Positions 33,084 to 42,416 of a DNA stretch of 64,000 nucleotides are shown piece after piece. The notes beneath the pieces are model-generated. The model worked only from the letters and a program-made list of their open reading frames with translations. It made no database searches and was not told the origin of the DNA. The position numbers and the translations under genes were made by a program. Source of the DNA: Gammaproteobacteria bacterium (lineage in GTDB: Bacteria > Pseudomonadota > Gammaproteobacteria > Pseudomonadales > Pseudohongiellaceae); the NCBI GenBank assembly GCA_009692305.1, contig SHZK01000001.1:186001-250000 (forward strand), in the 5' to 3' direction. The first letter of the stretch is position 1. Every line of letters begins with the position of its first letter.

Positions 33084-34526
33084 ATGCGAATTAATTGGAA
33101 AACTTACGACCCTGGCAAGTTCTACGACGAGATAATTAGTGCGCAAGGCGTCCCTCGACCGGCTGCGCGCCAACTGGCAAACTATCTCAAGTCGCTGACG
33201 CACGCTGAGCTCACTGAAAAAAAACTCGCTGCTGAATTAGCCATCAAGACCATGGGCATTTCATTCGCGGTCTATAGTGATGCTGGCAACATCGACCGTG
33301 AATGGCCGTTTGATATTATCCCGCGTGTGATCACTGCCAAGGAATGGGAGCATACCAGCAAAGGTTTGCAGCAACGCCTGCGAGCACTCAACTGTTTTAT
33401 CAATGACATCTATAACGATCAGAAAGTTTTTAAAGACAAGATAATTCCGAAGGAATTGATTCTCAATTCCACCAACTTTCGCAAGCAGTGTTTGGGCATC
33501 AAGCCACGCTACGGAGTGTGGGCACACGTTTGTGGCACCGACCTGATTCGTGACAGAGATGGTTTATTTTATGTGCTGGAAGATAATCTGCGGGTTCCCT
33601 CTGGCGTGTCTTATATGCTGGAGAATCGCCGCGTAACCAAGCGCGTTTTTCCGGAGCTGTTTGAAAATTACAACATAAGCCCTGTGCAGAATTATCCTGA
33701 CCAGCTGTTTGACACGCTGGCCGCCATTTCTCCCCGCACCAGTGAGTATCCTGAAGTCGTCGTGCTGACGCCGGGTATCTACAATTCCGCGTACTTCGAA
33801 CATTCATTCCTGGCACAGCGCATGGGCGCCGAGCTGGTCGAGGGTGGGGATCTGGTTGTCGAAAAAGACAAGGTGTTCATGCGCACGATCGATGGACTGG
33901 CACAGGTAGATGTTATCTATCGCCGCATCGATGATTTGTTCCTGGATCCAACAGTGTTCAACAAGGATTCTATTCTCGGTGTACCAGGCCTGTTCAAATC
34001 CTGGGTGAAGGGCAACGTAGCCCTGGCCAATGCCCCGGGCGCTGGCGTTGCCGATGACAAGGTGATTTATACCTACGTGCCGAAGTTGGTGAAATACTAC
34101 CTCGGTGAAGATCCGATACTGCCCAATGTGACCAGCTTTCTGTGCACCGACAAGACCGAGTGTCAACATGTGTTGCAGAATCTGGACAAGCTGGTAGTGA
34201 AGCCGGCGAATGAATCCGGTGGCTACGGCATGTTGATGGGGCCGCAGTCCACGAAGAAAGAGCGTGAGGAATTTGCCCGCAAGATCAAGGCGGACCCGCG
34301 CAACTATATGGCACAACCATTGATTTCATTATCGACAGTGCCCATTCTCGGTGACCGCGGCGTCGAGCCGCGCCATGTCGACTTGCGACCCTTCGTGCTG
34401 CAGGCGGACAAGTCCTACGTAACTGCAGGCGGACTCACCAGAGTGGCGATGGTGAAAGGTTCCTATATTGTAAATTCCTCGCAGGGTGGCGGCAGCAAAG
34501 ACACCTGGATTGTGGGAGATGAGTAA
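33084..34526 (+). CDS. Circularly permuted ATP-grasp protein (Anbu module)
   Basis: The 480-residue protein has features of the circularly permuted ATP-grasp type 2 family (DUF404/DUF407-like): KPRYGVWAHVCGTDLIRDRD, YVLEDNLRVPSGVSYMLENR, and nucleotide-binding VKPANESGGYGMLMGPQ plus PRHVDLRPFVLQ. These are Glu/Asn metal and Lys/Gly-rich ATP-binding segments. Such enzymes are predicted to form peptide or amide bonds using ATP. It is followed by an alpha-E protein after 6 bases and, further on, an Anbu-type protease, a known association. The product of the pathway is unknown. Confidence 0.9.
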   Translation: MRINWKTYDPGKFYDEIISAQGVPRPAARQLANYLKSLTHAELTEKKLAAELAIKTMGISFAVYSDAGNIDREWPFDIIPRVITAKEWEHTSKGLQQRLRALNCFINDIYNDQKVFKDKIIPKELILNSTNFRKQCLGIKPRYGVWAHVCGTDLIRDRDGLFYVLEDNLRVPSGVSYMLENRRVTKRVFPELFENYNISPVQNYPDQLFDTLAAISPRTSEYPEVVVLTPGIYNSAYFEHSFLAQRMGAELVEGGDLVVEKDKVFMRTIDGLAQVDVIYRRIDDLFLDPTVFNKDSILGVPGLFKSWVKGNVALANAPGAGVADDKVIYTYVPKLVKYYLGEDPILPNVTSFLCTDKTECQHVLQNLDKLVVKPANESGGYGMLMGPQSTKKEREEFARKIKADPRNYMAQPLISLSTVPILGDRGVEPRHVDLRPFVLQADKSYVTAGGLTRVAMVKGSYIVNSSQGGGSKDTWIVGDE

Positions 34527-34532
34527 CTAAAC

Positions 34533-35468
34533 ATGTTATCCAGAGTCGCAGAACGAGTGTATTGGCAGGCCCGGTATCTGGAGCGAATAGAGAATACCGC
34601 ACGTCTGCTCGACGTGTTTTCCACATTGCTCATGGACCTTCCGAAAGGTACCAAACTTGGTTGGCATTCATTGGTGCATATCACCGGTACGCACGAAATA
34701 TTTGACGCGACCGGGCGCCAGCCCATAGAACGCAACGTGATGAAGTTCCTGTTGCCGGAAGACAATGGCATTTCCATCATTAACATGTTGGCAGCAGCCA
34801 GAGAAAATGCGCGCACCACGCGCGAGATAATGCCCACCGAAGCCTTCGAACAGATCAATGAGTTGTACTTTTATGCAAAAGAGAATCTGGCGCAAGGCGT
34901 CTCCCGTGGACCACGGCACCAGCTGTTCGAAGAGATTATAACGAGTTGTCAGCAGATCACTGGCTTGATGGCTGGCACCATGAGCCATAATGACGCCTAC
35001 AGTTTTGTGCGCCTTGGGCGCGACCTGGAACGCGCCGATATGACGACGCGTATCGTGGATGTCGGTTCCAGCAATTTGCTGGTAAGTAGTCAGAGTTCGA
35101 CACAAGCGGATGAACCGCTTACCAATATTCTGTGGATGAACATCCTGCGCTCAATGAGTGCCTACCAGATGTATCGCCAACACGTAAAAGATCGCGTGAA
35201 TGCGGAAGACGTGGTGATTTTCCTGTTACAGAATGATGAATTCCCCAGGTCATTGGCACATTGCATCTCGCAACTGAGTAGCGTGGTTGATGAACTGCCG
35301 AATCATTCCAAGTCGTTGGCCCAGATCGCAAAGACCTATAGAGCTATCAAGCACGCCAATATTGAAAAATTACTGGGTGATGGTCTGTTCCAGTTTATCG
35401 ACGATTTACAAATTGAAATTGGCGCCATTCACAAAGCGATCGCGGATTCCTGGTTTCTGCAGAAATAG
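34533..35468 (+). CDS. Alpha-E domain protein (DUF403)
   Basis: This 311-residue all-helical protein opens MLSRVAERVYWQARYLERIE, NTARLLDV, the DUF403 signature, with conserved RGPRHQLFEEI and LGRDLERADMTTRIVDV where the Glu and Arg residues lie that give the family its name. It pairs with the preceding ATP-grasp enzyme (6-base gap) and is predicted to work with it. It ends in TAG at the usual C terminus. Confidence 0.9.
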   Translation: MLSRVAERVYWQARYLERIENTARLLDVFSTLLMDLPKGTKLGWHSLVHITGTHEIFDATGRQPIERNVMKFLLPEDNGISIINMLAAARENARTTREIMPTEAFEQINELYFYAKENLAQGVSRGPRHQLFEEIITSCQQITGLMAGTMSHNDAYSFVRLGRDLERADMTTRIVDVGSSNLLVSSQSSTQADEPLTNILWMNILRSMSAYQMYRQHVKDRVNAEDVVIFLLQNDEFPRSLAHCISQLSSVVDELPNHSKSLAQIAKTYRAIKHANIEKLLGDGLFQFIDDLQIEIGAIHKAIADSWFLQK

Positions 35469-35502
35469 GCAGCATCCTCCGGTTTAAACTCTCAAGATAG
35501 CT

Positions 35503-36501
35503 ATGAAAAATTTTATGTGCGCGTGTGGCAACACGTTATTCTTCGAGAATACGGTGTGCCTTCAATGTGGCGAATTGGTCGGATTTGATCCGGCCACCAT
35601 GCAGATGCTACCGGCAGCGCATTCGCCCGCATCGTCGTTGGCGTCTGGATTGCCGCTGCTGTGCAAAAACGCAATCAACTTCGCGGTGTGCAACTGGCTG
35701 GTCGAGGGTGCGCTCAGCACCTACTGCATTTCCTGCAAGCTCAATGTAACGATTCCAAACGTTATGCAGTCGACGCGGCGGCTCTGGTGGCAGAGTCTGG
35801 AAAACGCCAAGCGCCGACTGCTGTATTCATTGTTGCGCTTGCGCCTGCCGATCGTGGGCAGGGATGCAGATCCGCAAGGGCTGGCATTTCAGTTTAGTGA
35901 AGACCAGCGTACGAACCCGGCAGTGAGCGAAGAGTTGGTTACAACTGGACACCTGAATGGACTAATCACGATTAATATCGCCGAAGCAGATCTGGTGAAT
36001 CGTGCCATCTCGCAGCAATTCAATGGTGAACTCTATCGCACCGTGCTAGGGCATTTTCGCCACGAGAGCGGCCACTATTACTACAATAAATTAATTAACA
36101 ATGACGATTTGCTGCAACAGTTTCGCCATTTATTTGGCGACGAAACCCAGAGCTATAGTGACGCGCTGAGCAAGTACTACGGCAATAAACATCAGATCGC
36201 CCATGATCCGGATATGATCAGCCACTATGCGCAGTCGCATCCGCTGGAAGACTGGGCTGAAGTATGGGCGCACTATCTGCACATGATTGATACGCTGGAA
36301 ACGGCCAAAGATTATGGCTTGCACCAGGGTTCGATTCGATTTGGTATTTTCGATGAAACGTTGACGAAGTGGTCAGAGTTAACCGTGTTGCTGAATGCGC
36401 TGAACCGCAGTATGGGACTGGAAGATGCGTATCCGTTTGTGCTGTCCGAACTTACTCTCCGGAAGCTTCGCTTCGTGCACCACCTGATTTATCCCAGTTA
36501 G
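35503..36501 (+). CDS. Zinc-ribbon/zinc-metallopeptidase domain protein (DUF2248-like)
   Basis: The 332 residues begin with a zinc ribbon (CACGNTLFFENTVCLQCG; later CNW and YCISC). A gluzincin-type site follows: GHFRHESGHYYYNKL, with His187-Glu188-x-x-His191, and a possible third ligand Glu or Asp further on (PLEDWAEVWAHYLHMID). It lies 34 bases after the alpha-E gene. In many genomes a transglutaminase-like protease holds this place in the Anbu set, so the metallopeptidase may substitute for it. The 3' end overlaps that of the convergent Anbu gene by 50 bases. Confidence 0.8.
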   Translation: MKNFMCACGNTLFFENTVCLQCGELVGFDPATMQMLPAAHSPASSLASGLPLLCKNAINFAVCNWLVEGALSTYCISCKLNVTIPNVMQSTRRLWWQSLENAKRRLLYSLLRLRLPIVGRDADPQGLAFQFSEDQRTNPAVSEELVTTGHLNGLITINIAEADLVNRAISQQFNGELYRTVLGHFRHESGHYYYNKLINNDDLLQQFRHLFGDETQSYSDALSKYYGNKHQIAHDPDMISHYAQSHPLEDWAEVWAHYLHMIDTLETAKDYGLHQGSIRFGIFDETLTKWSELTVLLNALNRSMGLEDAYPFVLSELTLRKLRFVHHLIYPS

Positions 36502-37216
36502 CCGCCCAGGACAGTGATGGCATCTGCCTGAATGCATCCTTCAAGAGTCCATCCCAGGTGCGTTTGACGTCGCGCAAGAATTCGCTGTCGTGTTCGAATC
36601 GATGGTGATTATTCAGCGCCAGTGAGCCGCTTTTGTAAATCAGTACGTCGACTGGGGGACCCACACTCAGATTACTGCGTAATGTGGAATCCATGGAAAC
36701 GAGTGCGCACATCGCGCAGGTGTCGAGATCCAGCCCTGGTGTCAGTATGCGATCCAGAATGGGTTTACCGTATTTGCTCTCGCCGATTTGCAGGTAGGGT
36801 GTATCCGATGACGTGGTGATGTGATTGCCTTCCGGATAGACCAGAATAATTTCCGGTCGTCCCTGGCCTATCTGCCCACCCATAATAAAGGACGCTTCAA
36901 AACTGCCCGTCTTGGTGCTGTGTTTGGCTTGCTGCAAGCGACTTATTTCCCCGAGGTAATCAGCCGCATCCTCGATGGTGCTCACGTTGTACAGATTTGT
37001 GCTGGCACGATTCTTTATGTCGAATTTCAGGCGCGCGATCGTTGCCTGGGTGGTTGCCAGATTGCCGGCGGTGAGGATGACAAACTGCCGTTCGCCTTCA
37101 ATACCAAACTCAAACATCTTGCTGTATGTCGATATCTGATCAATACCGGCATTGGTAAGGGAATCAGAACAAAACACCAATCCGGCGTTGACAGCGATGG
37201 CGACACAATAGGTCAT
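36452..37216 (-). CDS. Anbu-type proteasome-like peptidase
   Basis: From ATG 37216 the 254-residue protein starts MTYCVAIAVNAGLVFCSDSL. Removal of Met exposes Thr as the N-terminal nucleophile. Asp17 (CSDS) and Lys32 (YSKMFEF) match the proteasome triad, and SIMGGQIGQG-like and LVSMDSTLRSNLSVGPPVDV segments fit the Ntn fold. An upstream start at 37252 would hide the Thr, so it is rejected. Anbu subunits form helical or ring peptidase assemblies. Here the gene faces, rather than follows, the ATP-grasp/alpha-E genes, overlapping the metallopeptidase 3' end. Confidence 0.85.
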   Translation of the reverse strand: MTYCVAIAVNAGLVFCSDSLTNAGIDQISTYSKMFEFGIEGERQFVILTAGNLATTQATIARLKFDIKNRASTNLYNVSTIEDAADYLGEISRLQQAKHSTKTGSFEASFIMGGQIGQGRPEIILVYPEGNHITTSSDTPYLQIGESKYGKPILDRILTPGLDLDTCAMCALVSMDSTLRSNLSVGPPVDVLIYKSGSLALNNHHRFEHDSEFLRDVKRTWDGLLKDAFRQMPSLSWAANWDKSGGARSEASGE

Positions 37217-37402
37217 TTCAAGAAATCCGCAGGGAGCGAGCCCCTCGATCATACTAAGCTTGGGAAGGGTAAGATAGAAATTGTTGTGGCGATTTTAAGG
37301 GCGGGTTACGAGCCAGCTGCGGCGTGATCCGGGATGAACTGGTACGGCCCTGTAAAGCCGCTCGATACTACTCCCCAGGCGCCGCAGAAATCGCAGCATT
37401 CT

Positions 37403-37651
37403 CTATTGCAGGTTGTCGCTAGGCTCTTCTTTCAAGTCGAACTCAATATCACGGTCAAGGTCGTACTCAAATTGGCGTTCAATGCGTTTGCTATCCATGC
37501 GCTCTTCGATACGGCGGCGCAATTCCGTAACGCGCGTCTTGTCAGGAGCCACGGAAATTCGCTCCTCGGCGTCGTCATCTGCAATGATCGCGGTGGCCTC
37601 GATGAATTCTTTCGTGCTACCGGCGGTGTCATCCCATTTCTGTTCTTTCAT
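37403..37651 (-). CDS. Small charged protein, PA3496-like
   Basis: The 82 residues from ATG 37651 have an acidic and low-complexity N-terminal half (EFIEATAIIADDDAEERISV) and a helical, basic/acidic C-terminal half RVTELRRRIEERMDSKRIER QFEYDLD. The layout of a disordered acidic N part and a short ERR/EER helix resembles the PA3496 family, said to affect envelope integrity. The similarity is by general pattern only. It ends in TAG. The 273-base gap to the next gene has no recognisable feature. Confidence 0.5.
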   Translation of the reverse strand: MKEQKWDDTAGSTKEFIEATAIIADDDAEERISVAPDKTRVTELRRRIEERMDSKRIERQFEYDLDRDIEFDLKEEPSDNLQ

Positions 37652-37924
37652 GGCATTACTCTTCGTCACTAAATTTAACGTTAAACTTGAACAGCCTCAA
37701 TTCCTGAATATCGTTATTTACTGCACAAATCTGCAGTTTTTTTCGGTTGATTTTGCCAGTTTAATCCTGTGTCAAAGCCGGCATTTATGGCAAGGCAGAT
37801 TTAATTGACCCGCCTGCCCACGCGCAGGCCCTATATAAAAGTATTCGTAAACAAATTCAAGAGGGATTTGCAGGATTTTTACGTGCCCGCTATGGCTTGC
37901 CAGGCACTGCCAGAGAGCAGCGGT

Positions 37925-39655
37925 TCAGGAAACGGTGAGGGCGGCTATAGAGAGCTGGCGCAGTTCTTTCTTGGCGATCTTGCCGGAGGCGATTCTGGGC
38001 AGCTGTTCATACTGGAAGAACACTTTATGGGGTATCTTGAAGCTGGCGATACGGGTCTGCAGAAAGCCAAGCAATTCGGCAGTGTCCAGCTGGCGTCCGG
38101 GTTTGAGCATCACCGTGGCGCAGGGAACTTCGCCCAGACGAATATCAGGGATACCGTATACCGATACCTCATTTACAGCAGGGTGTTCACTGATGGCGTA
38201 TTCCACCTCGGCGCAACCGATATTTTCGCCGCCGCGAATCACAATATCCTTGGCCCGATCGAGGATAATCAGGAATCCGCATTCATCCAGCATCCCGATA
38301 TCGCCTGAATAGAACCAGCCATCCCGAATCACGGCGGCGGTATCGGCGGGATTGTTCCAATAGCCCTTCATAACAGTAGGTCCCTTGATACAGATCTCGC
38401 CAATTGCACCTTCTGGCAGGCTGTTGCAGGCCTCATCACTGATTTTAACGGTGGTAACTGGTGGACTCGGACGGCCGGTGCTGTTCGGTCGCGCCTTGTA
38501 AAAATCACCGGTGATGATGGCGCCAATAGCATTCGTTTCGGTAAGCCCGTAACCGAGTCCCGGTAAGGCCCGGTCTGGAAAGCGTTGCAGCATCAGGCTG
38601 AGGTGTTCCGGAGGACGGGGAGCCCCACCGCTTTGTACAGCGCGCAGACTGCGCAGGTCGGTGTGCGCAAATTGCTCAGCCTGCATCAGTTCCCAGGTCA
38701 TCGTGGGTACGCCATGAAATACCGAGATGCGCTCTTTCTCAATTAACTGCAATGCGACCGCTGCGTCCCATTTGTACATCATCACAAACTTGCGTGCGTA
38801 CAAGAAACTGGCAAGAAATTGCGCATGGCTACCGGTAACGTGAAACAGCGGTACATTGGCAAGTATTGCCACGGGAAACTCCGGATTCTCTTCGACCAAC
38901 TCGGGGCGCAGGATCTCGTTAATCTCTTTGATGAATTTCCAGGTGTACAGGGCATGGGTAATATTGCGATGGGTCGACAACACACCTTTCGGCTCGCCGG
39001 TAGATCCAGATGTATACATGATGGAAACGTTGTCTTCCGGTTGCACGTTACATGCGGTGATTTCTGCCGGAGTTAGTGGTGGCAGGCTGGCAGCCAATGC
39101 ATAAAATTCCGGATATGGGGATGCGGGTTCGGGCTTGATCGCAATAACTTCGACGCCGAGCTGTTTCAGGCAGGGAGTTGCCAGGGCAATGCGAGCTGGA
39201 TCGGCAAACATCAGGCGCGCACCGCTGTCGCGCAGGCCATATTCCAGCTCGGCGCTGCGCCACCAGGAGTTCATCGGTACTACTACAGCGCCAATCAGCG
39301 TAATCGCCATGTAAGCGATGCACCACTCGGGCGAATTGCGCGCACAAATGGCAACCCGGTCGCCGCGTTGGATGGCATAGGTTTGTTGCAATACCCTTGC
39401 CATGGACGCGGCCAAAGTTAGAGTCTCAGCAAAACTGAAGCGTTCTTCCTGATAGACGAGGAATGTGGCGGAAGGTGTCGCCATTGCTAGCGCGTAGATT
39501 TCACCAAGATTGCGCGGAATATGACTGAACACTTCCAGCTGCTGACCGGCGATATCCATGGGTTCAGTTGCGAATGCGGTGCCCGGCGCTTTATGTGCGG
39601 CCGCAATCTCCTTCAATTGTGCCAGGTCTGCCCTGATTTGCGCGTCAGATAACAT
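37925..39655 (-). CDS. Class I adenylate-forming acyl-CoA synthetase
   Basis: This 576-residue ANL-family enzyme has IMYTSGSTGEPKGVLSTH (A3), GYGLTETNAIG (A5), GWFYSGDIGMLD (A7), LDRAKDIVIRGGENIGCAEV (A8) and PRIASGKIAKKELR with the A10 Lys. GGENI and PTxxGYWNNP fit fatty-acyl or cyclohexane-carboxylate-type ligases. It activates an acid to acyl-CoA. It starts 5 bases after the quinone reductase stop and shares its operon, suggesting fatty-acid or aromatic degradation. Confidence 0.85.
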   Translation of the reverse strand: MLSDAQIRADLAQLKEIAAAHKAPGTAFATEPMDIAGQQLEVFSHIPRNLGEIYALAMATPSATFLVYQEERFSFAETLTLAASMARVLQQTYAIQRGDRVAICARNSPEWCIAYMAITLIGAVVVPMNSWWRSAELEYGLRDSGARLMFADPARIALATPCLKQLGVEVIAIKPEPASPYPEFYALAASLPPLTPAEITACNVQPEDNVSIMYTSGSTGEPKGVLSTHRNITHALYTWKFIKEINEILRPELVEENPEFPVAILANVPLFHVTGSHAQFLASFLYARKFVMMYKWDAAVALQLIEKERISVFHGVPTMTWELMQAEQFAHTDLRSLRAVQSGGAPRPPEHLSLMLQRFPDRALPGLGYGLTETNAIGAIITGDFYKARPNSTGRPSPPVTTVKISDEACNSLPEGAIGEICIKGPTVMKGYWNNPADTAAVIRDGWFYSGDIGMLDECGFLIILDRAKDIVIRGGENIGCAEVEYAISEHPAVNEVSVYGIPDIRLGEVPCATVMLKPGRQLDTAELLGFLQTRIASFKIPHKVFFQYEQLPRIASGKIAKKELRQLSIAALTVS

Positions 39656-39660
39656 GCGGC

Positions 39661-40647
39661 CTAGGGTTCCTCATTGAATTGCAGAGTCACCTTGCCCATG
39701 ACGCGGCGCTCCGTAAACACGTTTAACGCGGCGACAAAATCTGTCATCGGAAATGATTCGGTAACGATAGGGCGCAGCTTGCCTTCCCGGTACATTGCTA
39801 ACAGTTCCTTAAAATTCTGCTCATATTCCTTTGGTTCTTCCTTGCGGAAGCGTCCAAGGAATACGCCGACCATGGATGCACCTTTTAACAGCGCCAGATT
39901 GGCCTTGTACTCGGGAATGCGACCGCTGGTGAATCCGACTATGAGCAGGCGGCCATTCCAGTTGATGCTGCGACAACTCTGATCAAACAAATCGCCACCT
40001 ACGGGATCGTAAATCACATCGGCGCCACGCTCAGCAGTGAGCAGTTTTACTTTTTCTTTCAGATCGCCATCGCCGTAATTGAGCAATGCATCCGGGTGTA
40101 AGCGATCAACAAATGCCAGTTTCTCGGCCGTACTTGCAGCAGCAATGACCCGGGCTCCCATCAGCTTGCCGAGTTCAACAGCAGCGAGGCCAACGCCACC
40201 GCTGGCGCCCAACACGAGCAGCGTCTCACCCGGTTGCAAGCGGGCACGTTGCTTCAGCGCGTAATAGGAGGTTGTATAGACCATGGCGAATCCGGCCGCG
40301 GTCTTGAAATCCATATTGTCCGGAATGGCGCGCAGTGCATCTGCTTTGACCGCAACCTGTTGCGCGAGACCACCAATACCTGGAGTTGCCATTACCCGGT
40401 CGCCCACCTTGAAGCCGGTGAGTTCTGATCCTATGGATTTGATGATGCCACCCACTTCGGATCCAGGAATAAATGGCATGGGTGGCTGAAATTGATATTT
40501 ACCCTGAATTTGCAATCCATCAGGAAAATTCAGTGATGCTGCATAGACTGCAACTACTGCTTCATTCGGACCAGCAATGGGATCTGCAACTTCCTGCAGG
40601 CGTAGATTTTCCGGTGGGCCATAGGAGTTGCAAACGATGGCTTTCAT
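39661..40647 (-). CDS. Zinc-less NADPH:quinone oxidoreductase (MDR family)
   Basis: From ATG 40647 the 328-residue protein begins MKAIVCNSYGPPENLRLQEV. It has the QOR-type cofactor motif LLVLGASGGVGLAAVELGKL (A-S-G-G-V-G) and a GFTSGRIP segment, without the structural-zinc Cys cluster. It is thus a zeta-crystallin/quinone reductase-type NADPH enzyme; enoyl reductase activity is equally possible. It leads the operon with the acyl-CoA synthetase and is divergent from the holD-like gene. It ends in TAG. Confidence 0.85.
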   Translation of the reverse strand: MKAIVCNSYGPPENLRLQEVADPIAGPNEAVVAVYAASLNFPDGLQIQGKYQFQPPMPFIPGSEVGGIIKSIGSELTGFKVGDRVMATPGIGGLAQQVAVKADALRAIPDNMDFKTAAGFAMVYTTSYYALKQRARLQPGETLLVLGASGGVGLAAVELGKLMGARVIAAASTAEKLAFVDRLHPDALLNYGDGDLKEKVKLLTAERGADVIYDPVGGDLFDQSCRSINWNGRLLIVGFTSGRIPEYKANLALLKGASMVGVFLGRFRKEEPKEYEQNFKELLAMYREGKLRPIVTESFPMTDFVAALNVFTERRVMGKVTLQFNEEP

Positions 40648-40820
40648 TATGTTTCCTCTCACGCGGCGAAGACGGATTCAAGCACGAATCGCCGCCAACG
40701 GCAAACCCATGGATGTACCTTGCCATGGTGATGAAAACTCGCTGTATGCTGGTTGTTGCGCGCGCGGCAAGCGAGTATATTCATGCCCTGATCCAAGCAA
40801 CCAGTGCCAACTCCCCCTTA

Positions 40821-41624
40821 ATGAATGAAACACAGCGGCAAGCATATTTGCAGGCGATGGGTATACAAGCGTATTTCCCGCGAGTGCCAGTTGCTGGCGC
40901 CAAGCAGTCACCAGTCTACATCGTAGCCAGTCCAGCCGAAGTTACTACGAACGCCGCCGTGATCGCTGCAAAGCCCGCGCCGGTTGCAGCTACGCCGGCC
41001 CCGCGCGCGGCTCGTGTGAGCAAACCACAAACCGCAATCACTCAAACTCCTGCTGTGGCAATTGCGACAGTAGTGGAGCTGTCACCAGTTGCATCAGCAC
41101 CATTGCCAGAGGTGCTGGATGCATTACGGTTTCACTTGCAGTACTACCGGATCAACGACACTCTCGCCGTGATTGATGAGATACCTTTTCAACAAACGCG
41201 AAAGGCGCCAGATACAACAATAGTATTACTCAAGGCGATTCTGCGCGCGCTGGAAGTGGATTGCCAGACGGCCACATTCCAGGCAGATGCCTTTAATTGG
41301 CCGCTGGAGACTGGCATGGTGATGAAGGGTGATCCGGCCCAAGCAGCGAAGCAGGCACTGTTAGGCTATATCAAGATGCGCCAGCAAAGAGATGGTTTTC
41401 AGTGTCTCTTGATATTCGCAGCACAGATCTCGACCTTGCTACCGGATGCTGTTGAATTAAAACAAGACGTGGTCGCCAGGCGCGAGCAACGGGCCATTAC
41501 CGATACATATCGCATTACCACAACGCATAGTCTGCAGTCGTTGCTCGCCCATCCGATTCTAAAGCGGGAGACCTGGGCGCATTTGCAGGATTTACGACGT
41601 CAGCTTGCCAGTAAGTCAAAGTAG
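40821..41624 (+). CDS. HolD-like protein (DNA polymerase III psi-like N terminus), rimI neighbour
   Basis: ATG 40821 gives 267 residues starting MNETQRQAYLQAMGIQAYFP R, which resembles the psi-subunit N terminus (...LQqLGIt.W..R). A long Ala/Pro/Val linker (residues about 45-95) follows, then a C-terminal globular part with LAVIDEIPF, LLKAILRALEV and FNWPLE, echoing the HolD core. An ATG-rich upstream extension to 40473 overlaps the divergent gene and is unlikely. It sits 22 bases before rimI, as holD does in enteric bacteria. The function as a clamp-loader link is inferred. It ends in TAG. Confidence 0.5.
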   Translation: MNETQRQAYLQAMGIQAYFPRVPVAGAKQSPVYIVASPAEVTTNAAVIAAKPAPVAATPAPRAARVSKPQTAITQTPAVAIATVVELSPVASAPLPEVLDALRFHLQYYRINDTLAVIDEIPFQQTRKAPDTTIVLLKAILRALEVDCQTATFQADAFNWPLETGMVMKGDPAQAAKQALLGYIKMRQQRDGFQCLLIFAAQISTLLPDAVELKQDVVARREQRAITDTYRITTTHSLQSLLAHPILKRETWAHLQDLRRQLASKSK

Positions 41625-41646
41625 AGCCTGCCTGAAACCAACGTGT

Positions 41647-42138
41647 ATGCAAATTTATTCGCAACCCAATCCACAGCAAGATTTCTTTGTGCGCACGATG
41701 CGCACGAGCGACCTTGATCTCGTGGTAAAGAACGAGACTGCCGCATATGAACACGGCTGGAACAAACGTATCTTTATCGATTGCCTGCGAGCCGGATATT
41801 TGTGCTGGGTATTGGCGAGCAAGCAACAGATAGTTGCTCATGGAGTCATGTCGGTTGCGATTGAAGAATGTCATCTGCTCACATTGTGTGTAGATCCGAC
41901 ATTCCAGCGCAAAGGTTTTGGGCGCAAGCTGCTCAAGTTGTTGCTGGACAGGGCCCACAAGCTGGAAGCAAGAGAGTGTTTTCTTGAAGTGCGGCCATCC
42001 AACACCAATGCAATTATGCTATATCGCTCGCTGGGATTCGCACAGATTGGCGAGAGAAAAAATTACTACCCTCCAAATGGAGCGCAACAAGCTCGGGAAA
42101 ATGCACTGATTCTGTCCCGAAGTTTGCCGCTGCTCTGA
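41647..42138 (+). CDS. rimI: Ribosomal-protein-alanine N-acetyltransferase
   Basis: This 163-residue GNAT starts at ATG 41647. It has FVRTMRTSDLDLVVKNETAA YEHGW, LLTLCVDPTFQRKGFGRKLL (Q/R-x-x-G-x-G acetyl-CoA loop), FLEVRPSNTNAIMLYRSLGF and IGERKNYYP. The last two blocks are diagnostic for RimI, which acetylates the N-terminal Ala of S18. Its place after the holD-like gene is the conserved order. Confidence 0.9.
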   Translation: MQIYSQPNPQQDFFVRTMRTSDLDLVVKNETAAYEHGWNKRIFIDCLRAGYLCWVLASKQQIVAHGVMSVAIEECHLLTLCVDPTFQRKGFGRKLLKLLLDRAHKLEARECFLEVRPSNTNAIMLYRSLGFAQIGERKNYYPPNGAQQARENALILSRSLPLL

Positions 42139-42164
42139 TCAATATCAATTCAAGCAGCAGAATT

Positions 42165-42416
42165 TTATTGGTCGTCGTGGTCGCGTGACATGATTTTTTG
42201 CAGCAAACGGCTCAACAACTTGAAGATTGTTATGAGCAGAATTGCACAGACCACAATTACCCCGAGCATCAACAGGGTCGACCACAGCAAGCTCAGAATT
42301 TCTTCGCGCGAAATATTCTGCCACATGGCAAGGCCCCACAGACTGGCGAGCGCGATGGCAATGCTGGAGATGGTTGCAGCAGTTTTCTTACGAATTTTTA
42401 GTAGTGAGAAAATCAA
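42165..42416 (-). CDS. Small two-helix membrane protein
   Basis: The 83 residues have two hydrophobic helices (AATISSIAIALASLWGLAMW and LWSTLLMLGVIVVCAILLIT), basic at both ends, and no motif. The start overlaps the 3' end of the zinc-finger gene by 29 bases, so it is translated from the same message. Function unknown. Confidence 0.6.
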   Translation of the reverse strand: MIFSLLKIRKKTAATISSIAIALASLWGLAMWQNISREEILSLLWSTLLMLGVIVVCAILLITIFKLLSRLLQKIMSRDHDDQ

